Shown here piece after piece: positions 53,790-64,000 of a stretch of 64,000 nucleotides of DNA (positions are counted from its first letter, which is position 1; each line of letters begins with the position of its first letter). Source of the stretch: Roridomyces roridus (taxonomy: Eukaryota > Basidiomycota > Agaricomycetes > Agaricales > Mycenaceae); the NCBI GenBank assembly GCA_029378245.1, contig JARKIF010000003.1:2294001-2358000 (forward strand). The letters run 5' to 3'. A program made the position numbers and the translations under genes. Under the pieces are notes generated by a model. The model worked only from the letters and a program-made list of their open reading frames with translations. It was not told where the DNA came from and made no database searches.

Positions 53790-54035
53790 GCTGTCACTAT
53801 TAGAGTAGGACTCGGAGTAGCCGGAGACTAAGTGCCAAGCACGGCTTGCTCGGAATTCGGTTTCCACTGCTCACCTGTTACAAACTACTACAATCCATTT
53901 TTATCGAAACACCATGTTCATCTCTTCATTGTCCTCGGACTTCAACGCTTCAGCTGCACCTCGAGTTTCCATGGTTCAATTCAAGTTCAACAATCGAACC
54001 ACGTTGATTTCGGCCGATGATCTGTTGACCGTTGT

Positions 54036-54092
54036 TTTTCGCTCCTTGATCCGCGACCACTCGCAGCCATCCTCGAGTCCGCGTCGTCGACG
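54036..54092 (+). promoter_or_regulatory. conserved F-box/LRR 5' leader
   Basis: Just before this, GGCCGATGATCTGTTGACCG stands upstream of CTTGATCCGCGACCACTCGC, which begins near 54046. The same order and spacing precede the starts at 56098 and 24662 (inverted), and in part those at 52231 and 20263. A sequence kept outside the coding region suggests a functional leader or very recent duplication. Confidence 0.5.
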
Positions 54093-55655
54093 ATGCTGGG
54101 CACCAAATGGCGGTCGCGAATCGAGGACATCGACCAGAAAATCCTTTTGCACGAAAAGCAGATCGCGTTGCTACGTTCCGAGCGCAAGTTCATCGCGCAG
54201 GATCTTGACGCCATTGTGTACCCCGTCCTCACCCTACCGAGCGAAATAACCGCCGAAATATTTATCCAATACGTGGAATCGCACCCCACCCGGAACCCAT
54301 TGCGCTTGACATGGGTCTGTCAGTCATGGCGCGCGGTGGCAACATCGACATGCCGACTGTGGACACTATGCATGAATTTCCATACTGGTCAGTACCCTGA
54401 TCTCATCCTTATACAGCTCCGACTGAACGCATTCAATCAGGGAGGGCCATAAATCCAGCGAGTGCTCTCCCCGTCTGGCTCTCTCGTGCCGGCGGCCTTC
54501 CTTTGAATCTCGAGTTCCATTTGACGTACCTGCCGCCCCAAGATTCGCAATCCAGAGCCTGTGTGGAGTCGCTTTATGAAACAGTATCCCGTTTCGCGTC
54601 CCAGCTGGAAAGCTTGACTCTCAGCAGCTTTGACTGCATTTCTCTCCCCGCTCGCTGCTTCCCGCGTCTAAAAAGACTCGCCATTTCGGACGGTCCCCTT
54701 GTCAATGATATAATACCCCGCTTCGATACGCACCTCGATGCACCTTGCCTTCGAGAAGTCGTATTGAAGGACGAATCAGTGATCAAATTGCAGACGGCCC
54801 TTCCAAATACTCAGCTCACGACACTCGAACTCGAGACTGACGTTGCCAATTGTCTGGTTATTCTCGCCCATACACCCAATCTTCAAGAACTCGAGATTTG
54901 GTGCGATTATTTTGGGAATCCCAACCCAACGTTTACTACCCTCCCCCATCTCCGCAGCATCCGTCTCGGGAGGCATGCATCGGTGGACATAATCCCATAT
55001 CTCACCCTCCCCGCCCTGGAACGATTGGATATCTCGGTCGATTCGGGTATGGATAGGATTTCCAGCTTTGTGAATGACTTGGTGGCGCGTTCTGGATGTA
55101 CGCTTCGCCAGCTCAATCTTTCTCTGCGCCACGCAGATGGCGGGTGGCTGAGCAGTTTCCTCGACTCAGTTCCTTTGAGCCCCTTGCAGAAGTTGACTCT
55201 CCGCGCTCCGGATGGCGATCTCGGCCTTTTGTTGCGTTATATTGCTGAAAGTCGGTTACCGGCACTCGAGTCATTGGAAATCCACGACTGCCAATTCCAC
55301 GTCAGGCTAGCGGAGCTTGTGGATACACTTGCCACGAGGATACAGGAGGCGCCAGGAGTGGCGCCGTTGAAATCGTTCCAGCTTTCGTTTGGGATGGCTG
55401 ACAGTGTGGGGCGTAGTGGCGATGTTGAATTGAAGCCGTCGTGCGAGACGGACCAGGAGGTCAAGGATGCGCTTGACAAACTACGCGATCTTCGGGCACA
55501 AGGGTTGCGCGTAGACATTCGTTCCGATTTTGAGACGCTGAGCTTTGGAAACATCGATTCAAGGATTGTGAGAGCCTTTCCTGACTGCATTATCGTTTTC
55601 TTCCAGTTCTCACTCTTGACAGATTGAACTAATCCACACAGATGAGGAACGTTGA
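54093..55655 (+). CDS. F-box-like/LRR protein, 478 aa, intact
   Basis: Exons 54093-54387, 54459-55567 and 55623-55655 give 478 residues in frame. It starts MLGTKWRSRIEDIDQKILLH; the F-box-like part is IVYPVLTLPSEITAEIFIQY, then LTWVCQSWRAVATSTCRLW. Exon 2 begins ALPVWLSRAGGLPLNLEFHL and continues with repeats such as FPRLKRLAISDGPL, LREVVLKDESVIKLQTALPN, ANCLVILAHTPNLQELEIW, LPALERLDISVDSG, LQKLTLRAPDGD, LPALESLEIHDCQF and LKSFQLSFGM. The final mini-exon encodes IELIHTDEER. Introns are phase 1 and 0 as in the neighbour. The protein probably recognises a partner through its LRR surface and links it to the SCF complex; the target is unknown. Confidence 0.87.
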
Positions 55656-56039
55656 TCAGTTGAGCTCACTTCCTGTCGCACACAGGGAGCAGAGTCATTC
55701 GGACAGTCTACAATATCGCAGAAAAGACCTGCATAGATGGTCCTTCTGTATACATTCTTGTACTTGAGTACTTTGCTCTAGGTCAATTTCATTTGTTTCA
55801 ACAGTTCTTCCTTGTCGTCAGATTTGAGCACCTCCGTTGACTGAAGGCCCATCTCTCGGGGTCGCTGGAGGTCGCGTGCCACCTGGACGAACCTTCCTCT
55901 CTCAACGTTGAACGCCAGCGCTCGCTTTCGGGGGTTCAAAATTGCGCTCTGAAGTTTTCCGACATACTCAATTCGGATTACATGCACCAATGATTCAACG
56001 TTCAACTCGGTTGTGGCACGGATGATTTGTTGACCGTTA

Positions 56040-56097
56040 TTTTCTTCACCTTGATCCGCGACCACTCCCAGCCATTCTCGAATCCATGTTGCAGACA
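56040..56097 (+). promoter_or_regulatory. conserved F-box/LRR 5' leader
   Basis: It contains CTTGATCCGCGACCACTCCC and, just upstream, ATGATTTGTTGACCGTTATT, in the same order as the leader at 54036-54092. The rest of the 442-bp spacer from 55656 holds no gene. Confidence 0.5.
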
Positions 56098-57582
56098 ATG
56101 TTTGGCACCAAATGGCGGTCGCGCGTCCAGGAAATCGACCAAAAAATCCTTTTTCACGAGGAGCAGATAGCTTTGCTGCGTTCCGAACGCAAGTCCGTCG
56201 CACGGGATCTCGATGCCATTGTGTACCCCGTCCTCACCCTGCCGAATGAAATAACCTCCGAAATCTTTGTCCACTACGTCGAGTCGCATCCTAACCGGAG
56301 CCCGTTGCATTTGACATGGGTCTGTCGGTCGTGGCGTGCGGTGGCAATATCTACGTGCCGACTCTGGACACAATGCATTGATCTTTATGCAGGTGTGTGT
56401 TCTTGTTTCTTCTCGATACATCACGACTGAACCCGTAACTCAGCGAGTGCACTTCCGATATGGCTCTCTCGCGCTGGCAGCCTTCCTCTGAATCTCGAGT
56501 TCCATTTGCGGCTCGACTTAGCCCGAGATGGCTGGCGCATCGACTCGCTCTACGAAACAGTATCCCGGTTCTCGTCCCAGTTTGAAAGCTTGACTGTCAG
56601 CAGCTTTCGCCCCATCCAACTCCCTCCTGTCCCCTTCCCGCGTCTGAGGAAACTCTTCATTTCGGACGGTATCTGGGGCTGGGAGGACGAGATAGCCCAC
56701 TATGATGGCCCTTACCTCAATGCCCCTTCCCTTCGGGAGGTGGTATTGAAGGGTGAATGCGTCAAAATGCTGCAGACAGCCCTTCCAAAGACACAGCTGA
56801 CGAAACTCTCACTCGAGGCTGACCTTGCCGATTGTCTTGCGATTTTGGCGCATACACCCAATCTTCAGGAACTCGAGATTATTTCTGAGGAAGAGGGCGA
56901 TCTGAACCCCATCCCGCCAGCGACGATCCTCCCTCATGTACGCAGCATCCATATCGGGAGGGGGCCAGCAGTGCACATCATCCAATACCTTACCCTCCCT
57001 GCCCTGGAACAATTGGAGATCTTCGTGGAGACGGGGTCGGATTGGACTGCCGGCTTTGTGGATGCATTAGTGACGCGTTCGGGATGCACCTTGCGCCAAG
57101 TTGACCTCTCTCTGCGCCACGCAAAAGGCAGGTGGCTGGACAGTTTCCTCGACTCGGCCCCGTTGGACTCATTGCAGGAGTTGATTCTCCGCGCTCCGGA
57201 TAGTGGCGCTCTGAGAGATTTATGGCCCCATATCTCTGACAATCGATTACCAGCACTCGAATCATTGGCAATTCACGAGTGAACGCGTAGCACGGTTGAA
57301 ATCGTTTCGGCTTTCATTTGGGGTGCATGGCCTAATGGGTGCGCGCAATGGCGTTGTTGAAATCAAGTCATCAAACGAGACAGACCAGGAGGTCAAGGAC
57401 GCGCTCCACAAACTCCATGACCTTCGTGCACAAGGGCTACGCGTAGACATTCGCTCCGATTTCGAGTCGCTGAGCGCGGGAAACATCGATTCAAAGATTG
57501 TGAGTCTTTTCTGACCGTTTCCTGATCCTTCTTCTCACTGTTGCGCTAGATTGAAATAATCCACGCAGAGGACGACTTTTGA
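56098..57582 (+). pseudogene. F-box-like/LRR protein with internal deletion
   Basis: Exon 1 (56098-56392) starts MFGTKWRSRVQEIDQKILFH and has IVYPVLTLPNEITSEIFVHY, intact. Exon 2 begins at 56444 with ALPIWLSRAGSLPLNLEFHL and is clean until LPALESLAIHE near 57280. There the text jumps from CACGAGTG to GTAGCACGGTTGAAATCG, losing the roughly 24 residues that in the paralogs read CQFHV...EVPG and shifting the frame to a stop. The downstream part is then clean in another frame: VARLKSFRLSFGVHG, then KVKDALHKLHDLRAQ-type text, NIDSKI and the mini-exon IEIIHAEDDF ending at 57582. A real deletion is more likely than a base-calling error here. The truncated product would lack the last repeats. Confidence 0.78.
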
Positions 57583-58019
57583 TCTGTTGAATTCGGTACC
57601 TCAAGTCGTCACACACGGAGTGTGAAATTCTTGTAGACCGTCCATCGCGAAACAGATGTGCTCAGAGCTTTCCAACGTATATTCTTGCTATTTGCCCGAT
57701 AAAAATGCCAATGTTTGCTTCGACAGTTTTCTTGACAACCAGCTGTGTGTCCTCGACAGAAGCCCTGCGACTACTGGCGTGCACTGGCTTCCATGGGTTT
57801 CCTCTTCCCCTTCATAAGTGTATTACAAGCGATGCGTTTCGCGTTCTCTCTCTCAAAACAAATGTTGAAATAATTCGACCCTTGAGATGTTACCATTCGG
57901 AAGCGCGCCGAATTTGGCTTCGGCGGCCAGGATTTGTCGCCTGTTTAATTTTGTGACCGTAACAAGGCCCACCAGCTCAGATACATCCGCCAAACCGCCG
58001 TGGTGATGATTGAAGGAGA
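57583..58019. other. intergenic, no gene seen
   Basis: This is the 3' flank of the preceding F-box copy. No recognisable coding content. Confidence 0.45.
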
Positions 58020-58160
58020 TTGATCTGTCGACTGTTGTTTTTCATCTCTTGAACCACGACCCCTCCGAGCGACTTCTGGTTTCACAGCGCAAACCATGCT
58101 CGGCATCAAGAGGCGGTCGCGCATCTAGGCCATCGACCGACAAATCACGAGGCTCGGAGG
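58020..58160 (+). pseudogene. F-box/LRR relic: leader and first codons only
   Basis: TTGATCTGTCGACTGTTGTTTTT resembles the conserved F-box leader. It is followed by an ATG reading MLGIKRRSRI, then a TAG, then AIDRQIT in the same frame, matching MLGTKWRSRVEEIDQ. Similarity stops near 58160 and no F-box or LRR part follows. This marks the right end of the tandem array. Confidence 0.6.
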
Positions 58161-58505
58161 ACCAGAGCTCTATCCGATGTATATATACATATTCTTGTGC
58201 TTAGCTCCGTATCCATTGTGTTTGTTTTAACAGTATGCCCGCCGTCAGACTTGGGCACCTCCGGCTTTTCGATGAATACTATGTACCATAGCTTCAGTCA
58301 AAGTCGTTTGTATATGTATTTCCCCAGTGCGTGTCAATATCGTGAGCCAATATAGTCTCACCCGTGAAGGCCGGGAGCCGCACCCGTTCTTCATGGACCC
58401 TCAAAATACAAGCCTCGTCGCACGAGCACTCCGATTTAACGAATGATATAGGATACAAAATGTAGGATATACTGCAAGATAAATAGAGCAGCAAAAGACA
58501 CACGG
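58161..58505. other. intergenic, no gene seen
   Basis: Sequence between the F-box relic and the 3' end of the membrane-protein gene, without recognisable content. Confidence 0.45.
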
Positions 58506-59493
58506 TCAATACGCAGGCAGCCCCTCGTCCTGCTCCGCGTACTCGGAATACCGATCGACGCTGTCATACCCAGCACGAATAGCCCTCGCCGCACGCGACT
58601 CGGCAGCCTTGGCTCGCGCGGCGGGTGTCATCGAAGCATCCGACTCGGGTGTGACGGCACGTGCACGTGGCGGGCGTAAATGACTGTGTGGATGTTCTGG
58701 ACTCGGCGACCACCGCGGGAGAGCAGGTGAAGGCGAGGGTATTCGATCGCGTGCAGGACTGCGTACCCGCGCTGGTGGTGGTGATAACGGGCTCCTGGTG
58801 GTCTGCCGCGAGTCATCAGCGTCGAGGTCGAGGAACGAGTCTGTCGATGAATAGGCCGAGCTGCGACCTGGGGGAACAGGGAGGAAGGCCGAGCGTGCCG
58901 TGGACGGCGCTGGGGAGACGACGCGCCACGGGGCTGCAGATGAATCCGAGGGCGTCTTGGGAGCCGTCGTCGGTTGTGGTATAAGCTCCGAGGTGCTACT
59001 CCTCGGTGTGTCGTAGTGTGAATAAGGCGAGTAGGCGCGTAGAGGAGGTACGTCCCGAGGATCCAATTGCGTCGACGCGTCCTCTATGAGAGACGGCGTG
59101 AACGGCGCACGGGGGTCGGAAAACTCCCAGGCCCCGTCGGCGCGGCGGTTGGCGATTCGCATGTTAGTTCCAGGGGTATGCACTGGGTAGCCGTTACAAG
59201 TAAGCATCAGCACAGTAGCAAATGTGTATGCACGCACCGAATCGTGGAGTCCCATTCCCTTCGGCTGGCGTTATCATCAGGGCGGCTGGGTGCGTGCGCG
59301 AGACAGTCTCGCCCGCGCGCACCTCGGACCCTTTGCGGCTCTGCGTGCTCCGTTGCTTGTTCCGACGTCGGAGGTACAGGCTGAGAAACATGAGGCACGC
59401 GACGAGGACAAAGACGACAGAGATGGCTATTGGGATGGCGAGTGGTGAAGATGGTTTGGAGGCAGGGGGAGTGGGGGGAACGCTAGTACTCAT
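58506..59493 (-). CDS. single-pass membrane protein with Ser/Pro-rich cytosolic tail
   Basis: Exons 59493-59238 and 59182-58506, joined by a 55-bp GT-AG intron in phase, give 310 residues from MSTSVPPTPPASKPSSP. One strong hydrophobic helix, LAIPIAISVVFVLVACLMFL, is followed by a stop-transfer cluster RRRNKQR. Then comes a long Ser/Pro/Arg-rich tail (YDTPRSSTSELIP, SPLSPPPARVRSPARD) that ends EYAEQDEGLPAY. This is the architecture of many basidiomycete surface sensors (SKG6/AXL2-like transmembrane regions), whose N-terminal part is extracellular. The start used gives almost no ectodomain. An acceptor-like TAG|GCACGCGC near 59507 suggests more 5' exons at 59520-60300, which I could not resolve. 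Function is unknown. Confidence 0.6.
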
Positions 59494-60961
59494 CCGTTGA
59501 GCGCGTGCCTAGATATACTGACGCGTTTCCGGGTCGAGCAGCGTAAGGAATGATGGTTATAGCCCCGATGATGGCGCTGCTGCTCGTGTGGCAGATGTCA
59601 GTCAGCGTGTCAGACCAACACAGCGAGGAGGTGGCGGAAGGGGGGGAGACGAGTAGTGAAGATGAAAGCGAAAGCAAAAAACGAAAAGGGAAAAGGACAG
59701 TGGGGGAAAGGACGAAAAGGGCGCCAAAGAAGCGGGACCTCGGCTGGGAGAAGTTAAAAGAACTCGGGGTTCCCCTTGATGATGCGATCTGCCACACCTG
59801 TCAGCAGGAATAGATAGACCATTCCCGCGAAGCAAGCAGTGTTCCGTCTGTCAGCTCGGTGAGACGCCGGGAATGATGGAGAGAGTGTACCGTATAAGGC
59901 TGCATACAGGGGAAGAGAAGGCAAGAGACCAGGGCAGTCGGCGGAGCGCAGGTGAAACAAGGAACCGCCAAAGAAGATGCGAGTATTGATTCCGTCGGCG
60001 CTCGGCTGCGTGATGATGTGAGAGAATCCATTGGAACGCCGGAGAGGTGCCAGCAGCCAGGTGCAAGTGTAGCATAGAGCATGGCCGTGTCGGTATGTCC
60101 ACGTCAAGGTTTCCGGAGACCAGGTCATAAGAGCGCTGAGCGCTGAGAGACATTTCCACGCCGCATCAATCCGTATTACATGGACCGACGGATACCGTCG
60201 TCCCGTCCCGGCGATCCGACTGAGCTGCTGAGACGAAAAGTCGACTCGGCGGTGCAAGAAGGACCGGTTTCAGGAATGTACTAAGAGCTCGGATTTCACG
60301 GTCTGATTGAGCCAAACGAGTTGCGGAAAGGACGACAGGGATGATGTCAGGCCCAAGATTCGGAAACGTCGGGACGCTTCAAACTTGTACATAGCTGGTG
60401 CCGGTGAAGGCCCGGGACTTGTTGGCTTGATTAGCAGAGATTGCAGCAGTAGGAACTAGTAGGAATCTGCCCGAGAATCAAATCGGCGACCGATTCACAG
60501 CGTCCGAGGCTTTCAATCTAACAGAATTTCTGTTCGGTTCCGGTTCGACGAGAGCAGTCTAATAGAGCTGAGAAGTTGAGCAAGAGATGATTCCTGGGCG
60601 GGCATGGAAGAGGATCATAAAGGTGGAGGGCAAGTCCGCAGTCAGCATCACGTGTGTTGATTTGGACTTGTTCCAAACCGCCACCATCCATCCGCGAAAA
60701 CCCTGGGCGGTAAATCCATCCATCCTCTCGACGCGCAACACACTTCCAGGCTGGAATCCTAACGAGCCGACCACTACTCTTGTCTCTTGTGGACGCATCC
60801 ATTTGAAGACGATAGAATATCTCACGCTTTATAATAGCGCGACACTTTTATTTAGGCTGCTGCTGCGCACTTGAAGTTGCACCTCTCTCATTTCCTGTGC
60901 GTCGTCCCTTCTCGACACCAGACATGCCTTTGATCCCCTGCAAGACATACATATCGTATAA
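59494..60961. other. 1.5-kb region, possible unresolved 5' exons of the membrane-protein gene
   Basis: Minus-strand frames near 60257-59754 contain protein-like text (GFSHIITQPSADGINTRIFF) that could be an ectodomain exon of the gene ending at 58506, but I found no consistent splicing. The frames around 60587-60874 are ambiguous between strands. The right end has a CTTTTATTTAGG element and is the promoter of the Cys-rich protein gene. Confidence 0.4.
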
Positions 60962-61684
60962 ATGGCTACCCGCGCTACCCGAATACGCTCCGCCCTCGGC
61001 ATGCCAGCTCACCGCATCCTCATGCTCTCCCTCGTCGTATTGCTGTCACTCTGCACACCAAACGTCTCCGCCCAACTACGTACGTGTGCCTCGTTTCCTA
61101 TTCCTCATCCCACAGAGCGGTGTTGTTTCATCTTTACTCTTTACGTTTTCAGGCGTGGGCAATCTCTCCCAATCTCAAGTCCTCCCACAATGCCAGACGC
61201 AATGCGATGCGTACAATGTCATGAACACCGTTCGTCCTTTATCTCAATCTCAATCTAGCTCTCTCGAAGCTGATTGAAAGTCGATCAAATTAGCAATGCA
61301 ACGCCGTCGGCGTCTTCGACATCACATACATCTACTGTGAATGCACGCCCACGAATTTCGATATAATCGAAAGCTGCTTCAACTGCCAAGCGGTGAATGC
61401 GACACAAGAAGCGGTGATGCAGCAGTTGCTTGATGGTATGTATACCCTCTCACATAGTACTACTGCTTAGTACTGAGTGTGGACCTGGACTAGACATCGT
61501 CGACGAATGCAACAACAAAATCATCGCACCGGATTCGACGGTGACGATCTCCTCGCAAAAGATCATGCCCAGTTCCAGTTCCACCGCATCTAGCACACCG
61601 TCACAGTCGAATGACGCAGTGCGTTGGTGTGGGTTTGGGCTTCTTGCTTTGAGCCTTGCTGCCCTCGTCTTTGGTTTGTCATAG
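60962..61684 (+). CDS. secreted Cys-rich, probably GPI-anchored small protein (187 aa)
   Basis: Exons 60962-61079, 61153-61229, 61294-61435 and 61458-61684 give 187 residues. It starts MATRATRIRSALGMPAHRIL followed by a hydrophobic signal sequence (MLSLVVLLSLC) and a likely cleavage after VSAQ. The mature part has nine cysteines in the patterns QCQTQC, CNAVG, YCEC, SCFNC, ECG and DEC. A Ser/Thr-rich stretch (SSSSTASSTPSQS) comes next, and the C-terminus is hydrophobic (GFGLLALSLAALVFGLS), as expected for GPI attachment. The last acceptor is set at CACATAG because the later CTTAG would give an early stop. Related small cell-surface proteins are common in basidiomycetes and are sometimes effectors or adhesins. 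No specific function is assigned. Confidence 0.75.
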
Positions 61685-61795
61685 ACTTTTGACTTTCGTA
61701 CTTACTTGTTATGAGATGCGATGTGGACTACATGTGATATATACGTTTTTTGTAGCGAGGATGATTTTGAATGTACTTCACAAACGAGAGTCTGG

Positions 61796-64000
61796 CTAAT
61801 GCAAAGAGTCCAAGCCTCGCAGAATCGATTTTAGGGGACCGAGCAGGGCAGCATCCGAGCCAGACTGGCCTTGATCGATATATGCAGCCAAAACGTCCTT
61901 CATTTTCTTTCGAGCATCACGGTTGTCCAACCACGCTACCGGTCGAGTACCGGGGCGTAGTGCTACGTGAGACTTTCCGGCATAAAGGTCGAATACCTGC
62001 GCGTTCAGTACTGCGGAAAGTTGCTCCCTGTTCGATAGACGTTGGACTCCATCTGCTAGTCGAAGTTGATGGCTTTCATGGACTGGTGCTCGAGGAAGAA
62101 TTGCGCCGAGGCCGCTGATCGTTTCGGCCATTTTATACGGAAGGACCTCCGTGTCGAATTGTTCCAGAAATTCGGCGAGCAAAGCAAATTTCGCCTCGTC
62201 GATACGCTGCTTCCAGTTCAACTCGGCACTTTCGGCAGGCGCAGAGGCGGTCGACGTCTCTTCTGGGAGAAGCCAATGAGACGTCCGAGGCGGTACCTCG
62301 TAAGCTAGAGCATCCAGGCACTGCTGTTTGACCAGGGCAGCGACTGAAAACTTGATAAACGGAGACCCGTCTGATTCTTGAATCAGTGGCAGCAGCGCCT
62401 CGTACAACGCAGGTGTGCTACTGACTTCCCGCAGCGACGCTACGCGCCACAGGGCGGTCAGGACGTCGTCCGTGTGAAGCATGAGCTCCTTGTGCTTCTG
62501 GAAGATGGTGGACGGCAAGGATGGCCCTTCAGCCAGAGTTTTGGAGAAAGCGGCCCACAGATTTCGATGGATTCTTCCCGAGGAGGCAAACAGCTGGTTG
62601 AGGAATCCGGCGGCGTCCCGATGATTGAGATAATAAATGAGCGCGCTGGGCAAGGGGGCAGGCTCGTCCGGTGCCCACCAATAGCACAGCTCTTCCATGC
62701 AACTGTCAACCCAGTCGTACGCTTTCGTGTCCTCCAATCTATGGATGTTCCGCGTTATAACGTTGTACATGGCCCACTCCAAGTCTTCTTGCAAGACGGA
62801 GAAGGGTGGAGAACCGTCTATTTGAATGATGGAGCGTGTATCGTTGTAACGATACGGAGGGACTCCAACGGCGGGGGATTTCGAAAGATAGTCGAAGATG
62901 ATTCGGTGGGGACTGATATTATTCAGTCGGAACTTGTTGACGGCCTCGATGCAGACTGGAAGGAGTGGGCTGTGCGGAGGACAGCTAGTCGGTAAGCCAG
63001 TCAACATGGGATCATATCCATCCGACGCGAACCACTCTTCCTGAGATCGCACGAAGGCCAACATAGGCGTCAAATCTACATGTTGATCCCCCTCCGGAGA
63101 TAGAGAAAGATGATTCAACAGTAGATTGAGGTCCGCATCATCTTGTTGGAGGATTTGCCATCGCACTAGGGCCTCAACAGAGGCCATATAATGTTTTTCT
63201 TCCACCCTGGCATTGGTATTACTGAAGATGAATTCCATCTCGACATAATCCCGCAGTCCAGAGAGGTTGATATGATCCAAAAGCCCAACCATGACTGCTG
63301 GTGCATTGGACTCGAAGGGCGCTGGACCGGAAGGCAAAGAAAGGATCGCCCAGAGTGCTTTGTAACAAGTGATCTGTCGGCGTTTGCTGGACTCTGGTAA
63401 GAGCAGACCACTGTCGCAGCTTCGGAGGAGGCTCTCGATACGAGAGAGTAACTTTAAATCTGGATGATGTATGAGATTTCGAATTTGGCTGTCATACGCA
63501 TGTCGGGGACTATCAGGGCCCCAGAGTAGATCGGGAATGGCCTCGACGAAAGGTTCTAGCTCCGCGTCGTCAGCCAACGACTTGACGGTCCAGACGAGAG
63601 CCCGGTAGTCCCGATAAAAGCGCTCGGGTAGGACGTCTATCGCCTGACGCGACGTGGCCTCGACGATAGTCTGCGGGGCGGATGACTCGTGTCGAGTAGT
63701 GGACTCGGTAGCGGATGATGCTGGAGGACGACGCCGCTGCCACTGGAACCAACTCCAAAGTGTGCCGGAGAGTGGAGTTTGGTACGGGCAGTCAAGATAC
63801 AACATGGGGAGAACGGTGAGGAGGGAATACGCGGCGCAAAGCGCAGCCAGGATGGCTGCTACCACCACGGTGATCGGAATGCTAATTGGAAGCAGGAAGG
63901 CGACGAGGCCGGCGAAAAAGAAGAACAGAGAAGCGTGCAGGAGGAGTGGAATAATTTCCACTACGGCATGCATCTTGAATCGCTTGAGCCCATAGTAAAG
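61796..64000 (-). CDS. DUF6535 membrane protein, C-terminal part (N-terminus beyond window)
   Basis: The open frame runs from the right edge of the window to a stop at 61796. At the edge it reads YYGLKRFKMHAVVEIIPLLL, the second membrane region of DUF6535, followed by FFFFAGLVAFLLPISIPI and a third helix near LAALCAAYSLLTVLPMLYLD. About 630 helical residues follow without interruption, ending GPLKSILRGLDSLH. It aligns along its full visible length with the copy at 25004-27358 (for example DYRALVWTVKSLADDAELEP in both). It lacks the frameshift of that copy. The N-terminal exons lie to the right of position 64000. Function of the family is unknown; location is a membrane. Confidence 0.85.
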   Translation of the reverse strand, partial: LYYGLKRFKMHAVVEIIPLLLHASLFFFFAGLVAFLLPISIPITVVVAAILAALCAAYSLLTVLPMLYLDCPYQTPLSGTLWSWFQWQRRRPPASSATESTTRHESSAPQTIVEATSRQAIDVLPERFYRDYRALVWTVKSLADDAELEPFVEAIPDLLWGPDSPRHAYDSQIRNLIHHPDLKLLSRIESLLRSCDSGLLLPESSKRRQITCYKALWAILSLPSGPAPFESNAPAVMVGLLDHINLSGLRDYVEMEFIFSNTNARVEEKHYMASVEALVRWQILQQDDADLNLLLNHLSLSPEGDQHVDLTPMLAFVRSQEEWFASDGYDPMLTGLPTSCPPHSPLLPVCIEAVNKFRLNNISPHRIIFDYLSKSPAVGVPPYRYNDTRSIIQIDGSPPFSVLQEDLEWAMYNVITRNIHRLEDTKAYDWVDSCMEELCYWWAPDEPAPLPSALIYYLNHRDAAGFLNQLFASSGRIHRNLWAAFSKTLAEGPSLPSTIFQKHKELMLHTDDVLTALWRVASLREVSSTPALYEALLPLIQESDGSPFIKFSVAALVKQQCLDALAYEVPPRTSHWLLPEETSTASAPAESAELNWKQRIDEAKFALLAEFLEQFDTEVLPYKMAETISGLGAILPRAPVHESHQLRLADGVQRLSNREQLSAVLNAQVFDLYAGKSHVALRPGTRPVAWLDNRDARKKMKDVLAAYIDQGQSGSDAALLGPLKSILRGLDSLH

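Noticed and set aside
60518..60874. Competing frames on both strands before the Cys-rich protein gene
   Set aside because: Neither strand gives recognisable protein text or a clear exon structure; the region is more likely promoter sequence.
1..64000. CRISPR arrays, bacterial operons, ribosome binding sites and rRNA genes
   Set aside because: The sequence is eukaryotic with spliced genes; no such elements were seen. I did not find a convincing tRNA by eye, but a covariance-model scan would be needed to exclude one.

Overview
The window looks like nuclear DNA of an agaricomycete basidiomycete. Genes are split by many short introns (mostly about 45-60 bp, GT-AG, often with a CTAAC/CTAAT-like branch motif). 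It also carries families typical of mushroom-forming fungi: a DyP-type peroxidase, F-box-like/LRR proteins, DUF6535 membrane proteins and an NB-ARC/TPR protein. A Rhizoctonia/Ceratobasidium-like source is my guess from general familiarity, not something the sequence proves.

The left 18 kb is ordinary. It holds the 3' end of a DyP peroxidase, a broken F-box/LRR copy, a ribosomal-L1-domain nucleolar protein, an alpha/beta hydrolase, a PIG3-like quinone oxidoreductase (minus), an unrecognised small gene, an uncharacterised 545-aa Pro-rich protein (minus), a Vts1/Smaug-type SAM-domain RNA-binding protein (minus) and a monocarboxylate-transporter-like MFS protein.

From about 18.4 to 58.2 kb lies a lineage-specific island built from a few expanded families. 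(i) F-box-like/LRR proteins have a conserved start (MLGTKWRSR), an F-box-like segment (LPNEITSEIF), an LRR body and a tiny last exon. (ii) 'Family B' is an unrecognised three-exon family ending in an acidic tract and a basic KRKAE...KKRKKK tail. (iii) 'Family C' is an unrecognised coiled-coil family with a similar basic tail. (iv) There are two DUF6535 proteins, one beyond the island at the right edge. (v) A 988-aa NLR-like protein (helical N-terminus, NB-ARC, TPR-like repeats) sits in the middle. F-box/LRR and family B genes are paired head to head across about 93-102 bp at two places in opposite orientation (20.3 and 52.2 kb). Families B and C are head to head across 47 bp at 29.65 kb. A hAT transposon with an apparently intact transposase has split one F-box/LRR gene, and excising it in silico restores the frame.

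The right end (58.5-64 kb) holds a single-pass membrane protein with a Ser/Pro-rich tail, a secreted Cys-rich probably GPI-anchored protein, and the second DUF6535 gene, which runs off the window.

Single-base frameshifts occur in paralogs and also in two conserved genes (L1-domain protein, MFS transporter). Some apparent pseudogenes may therefore be consensus errors, so frameshifted genes are described as seen. F-box/LRR, NLR and the paired families together suggest a fast-evolving recognition or protein-turnover locus; that functional reading is inference.
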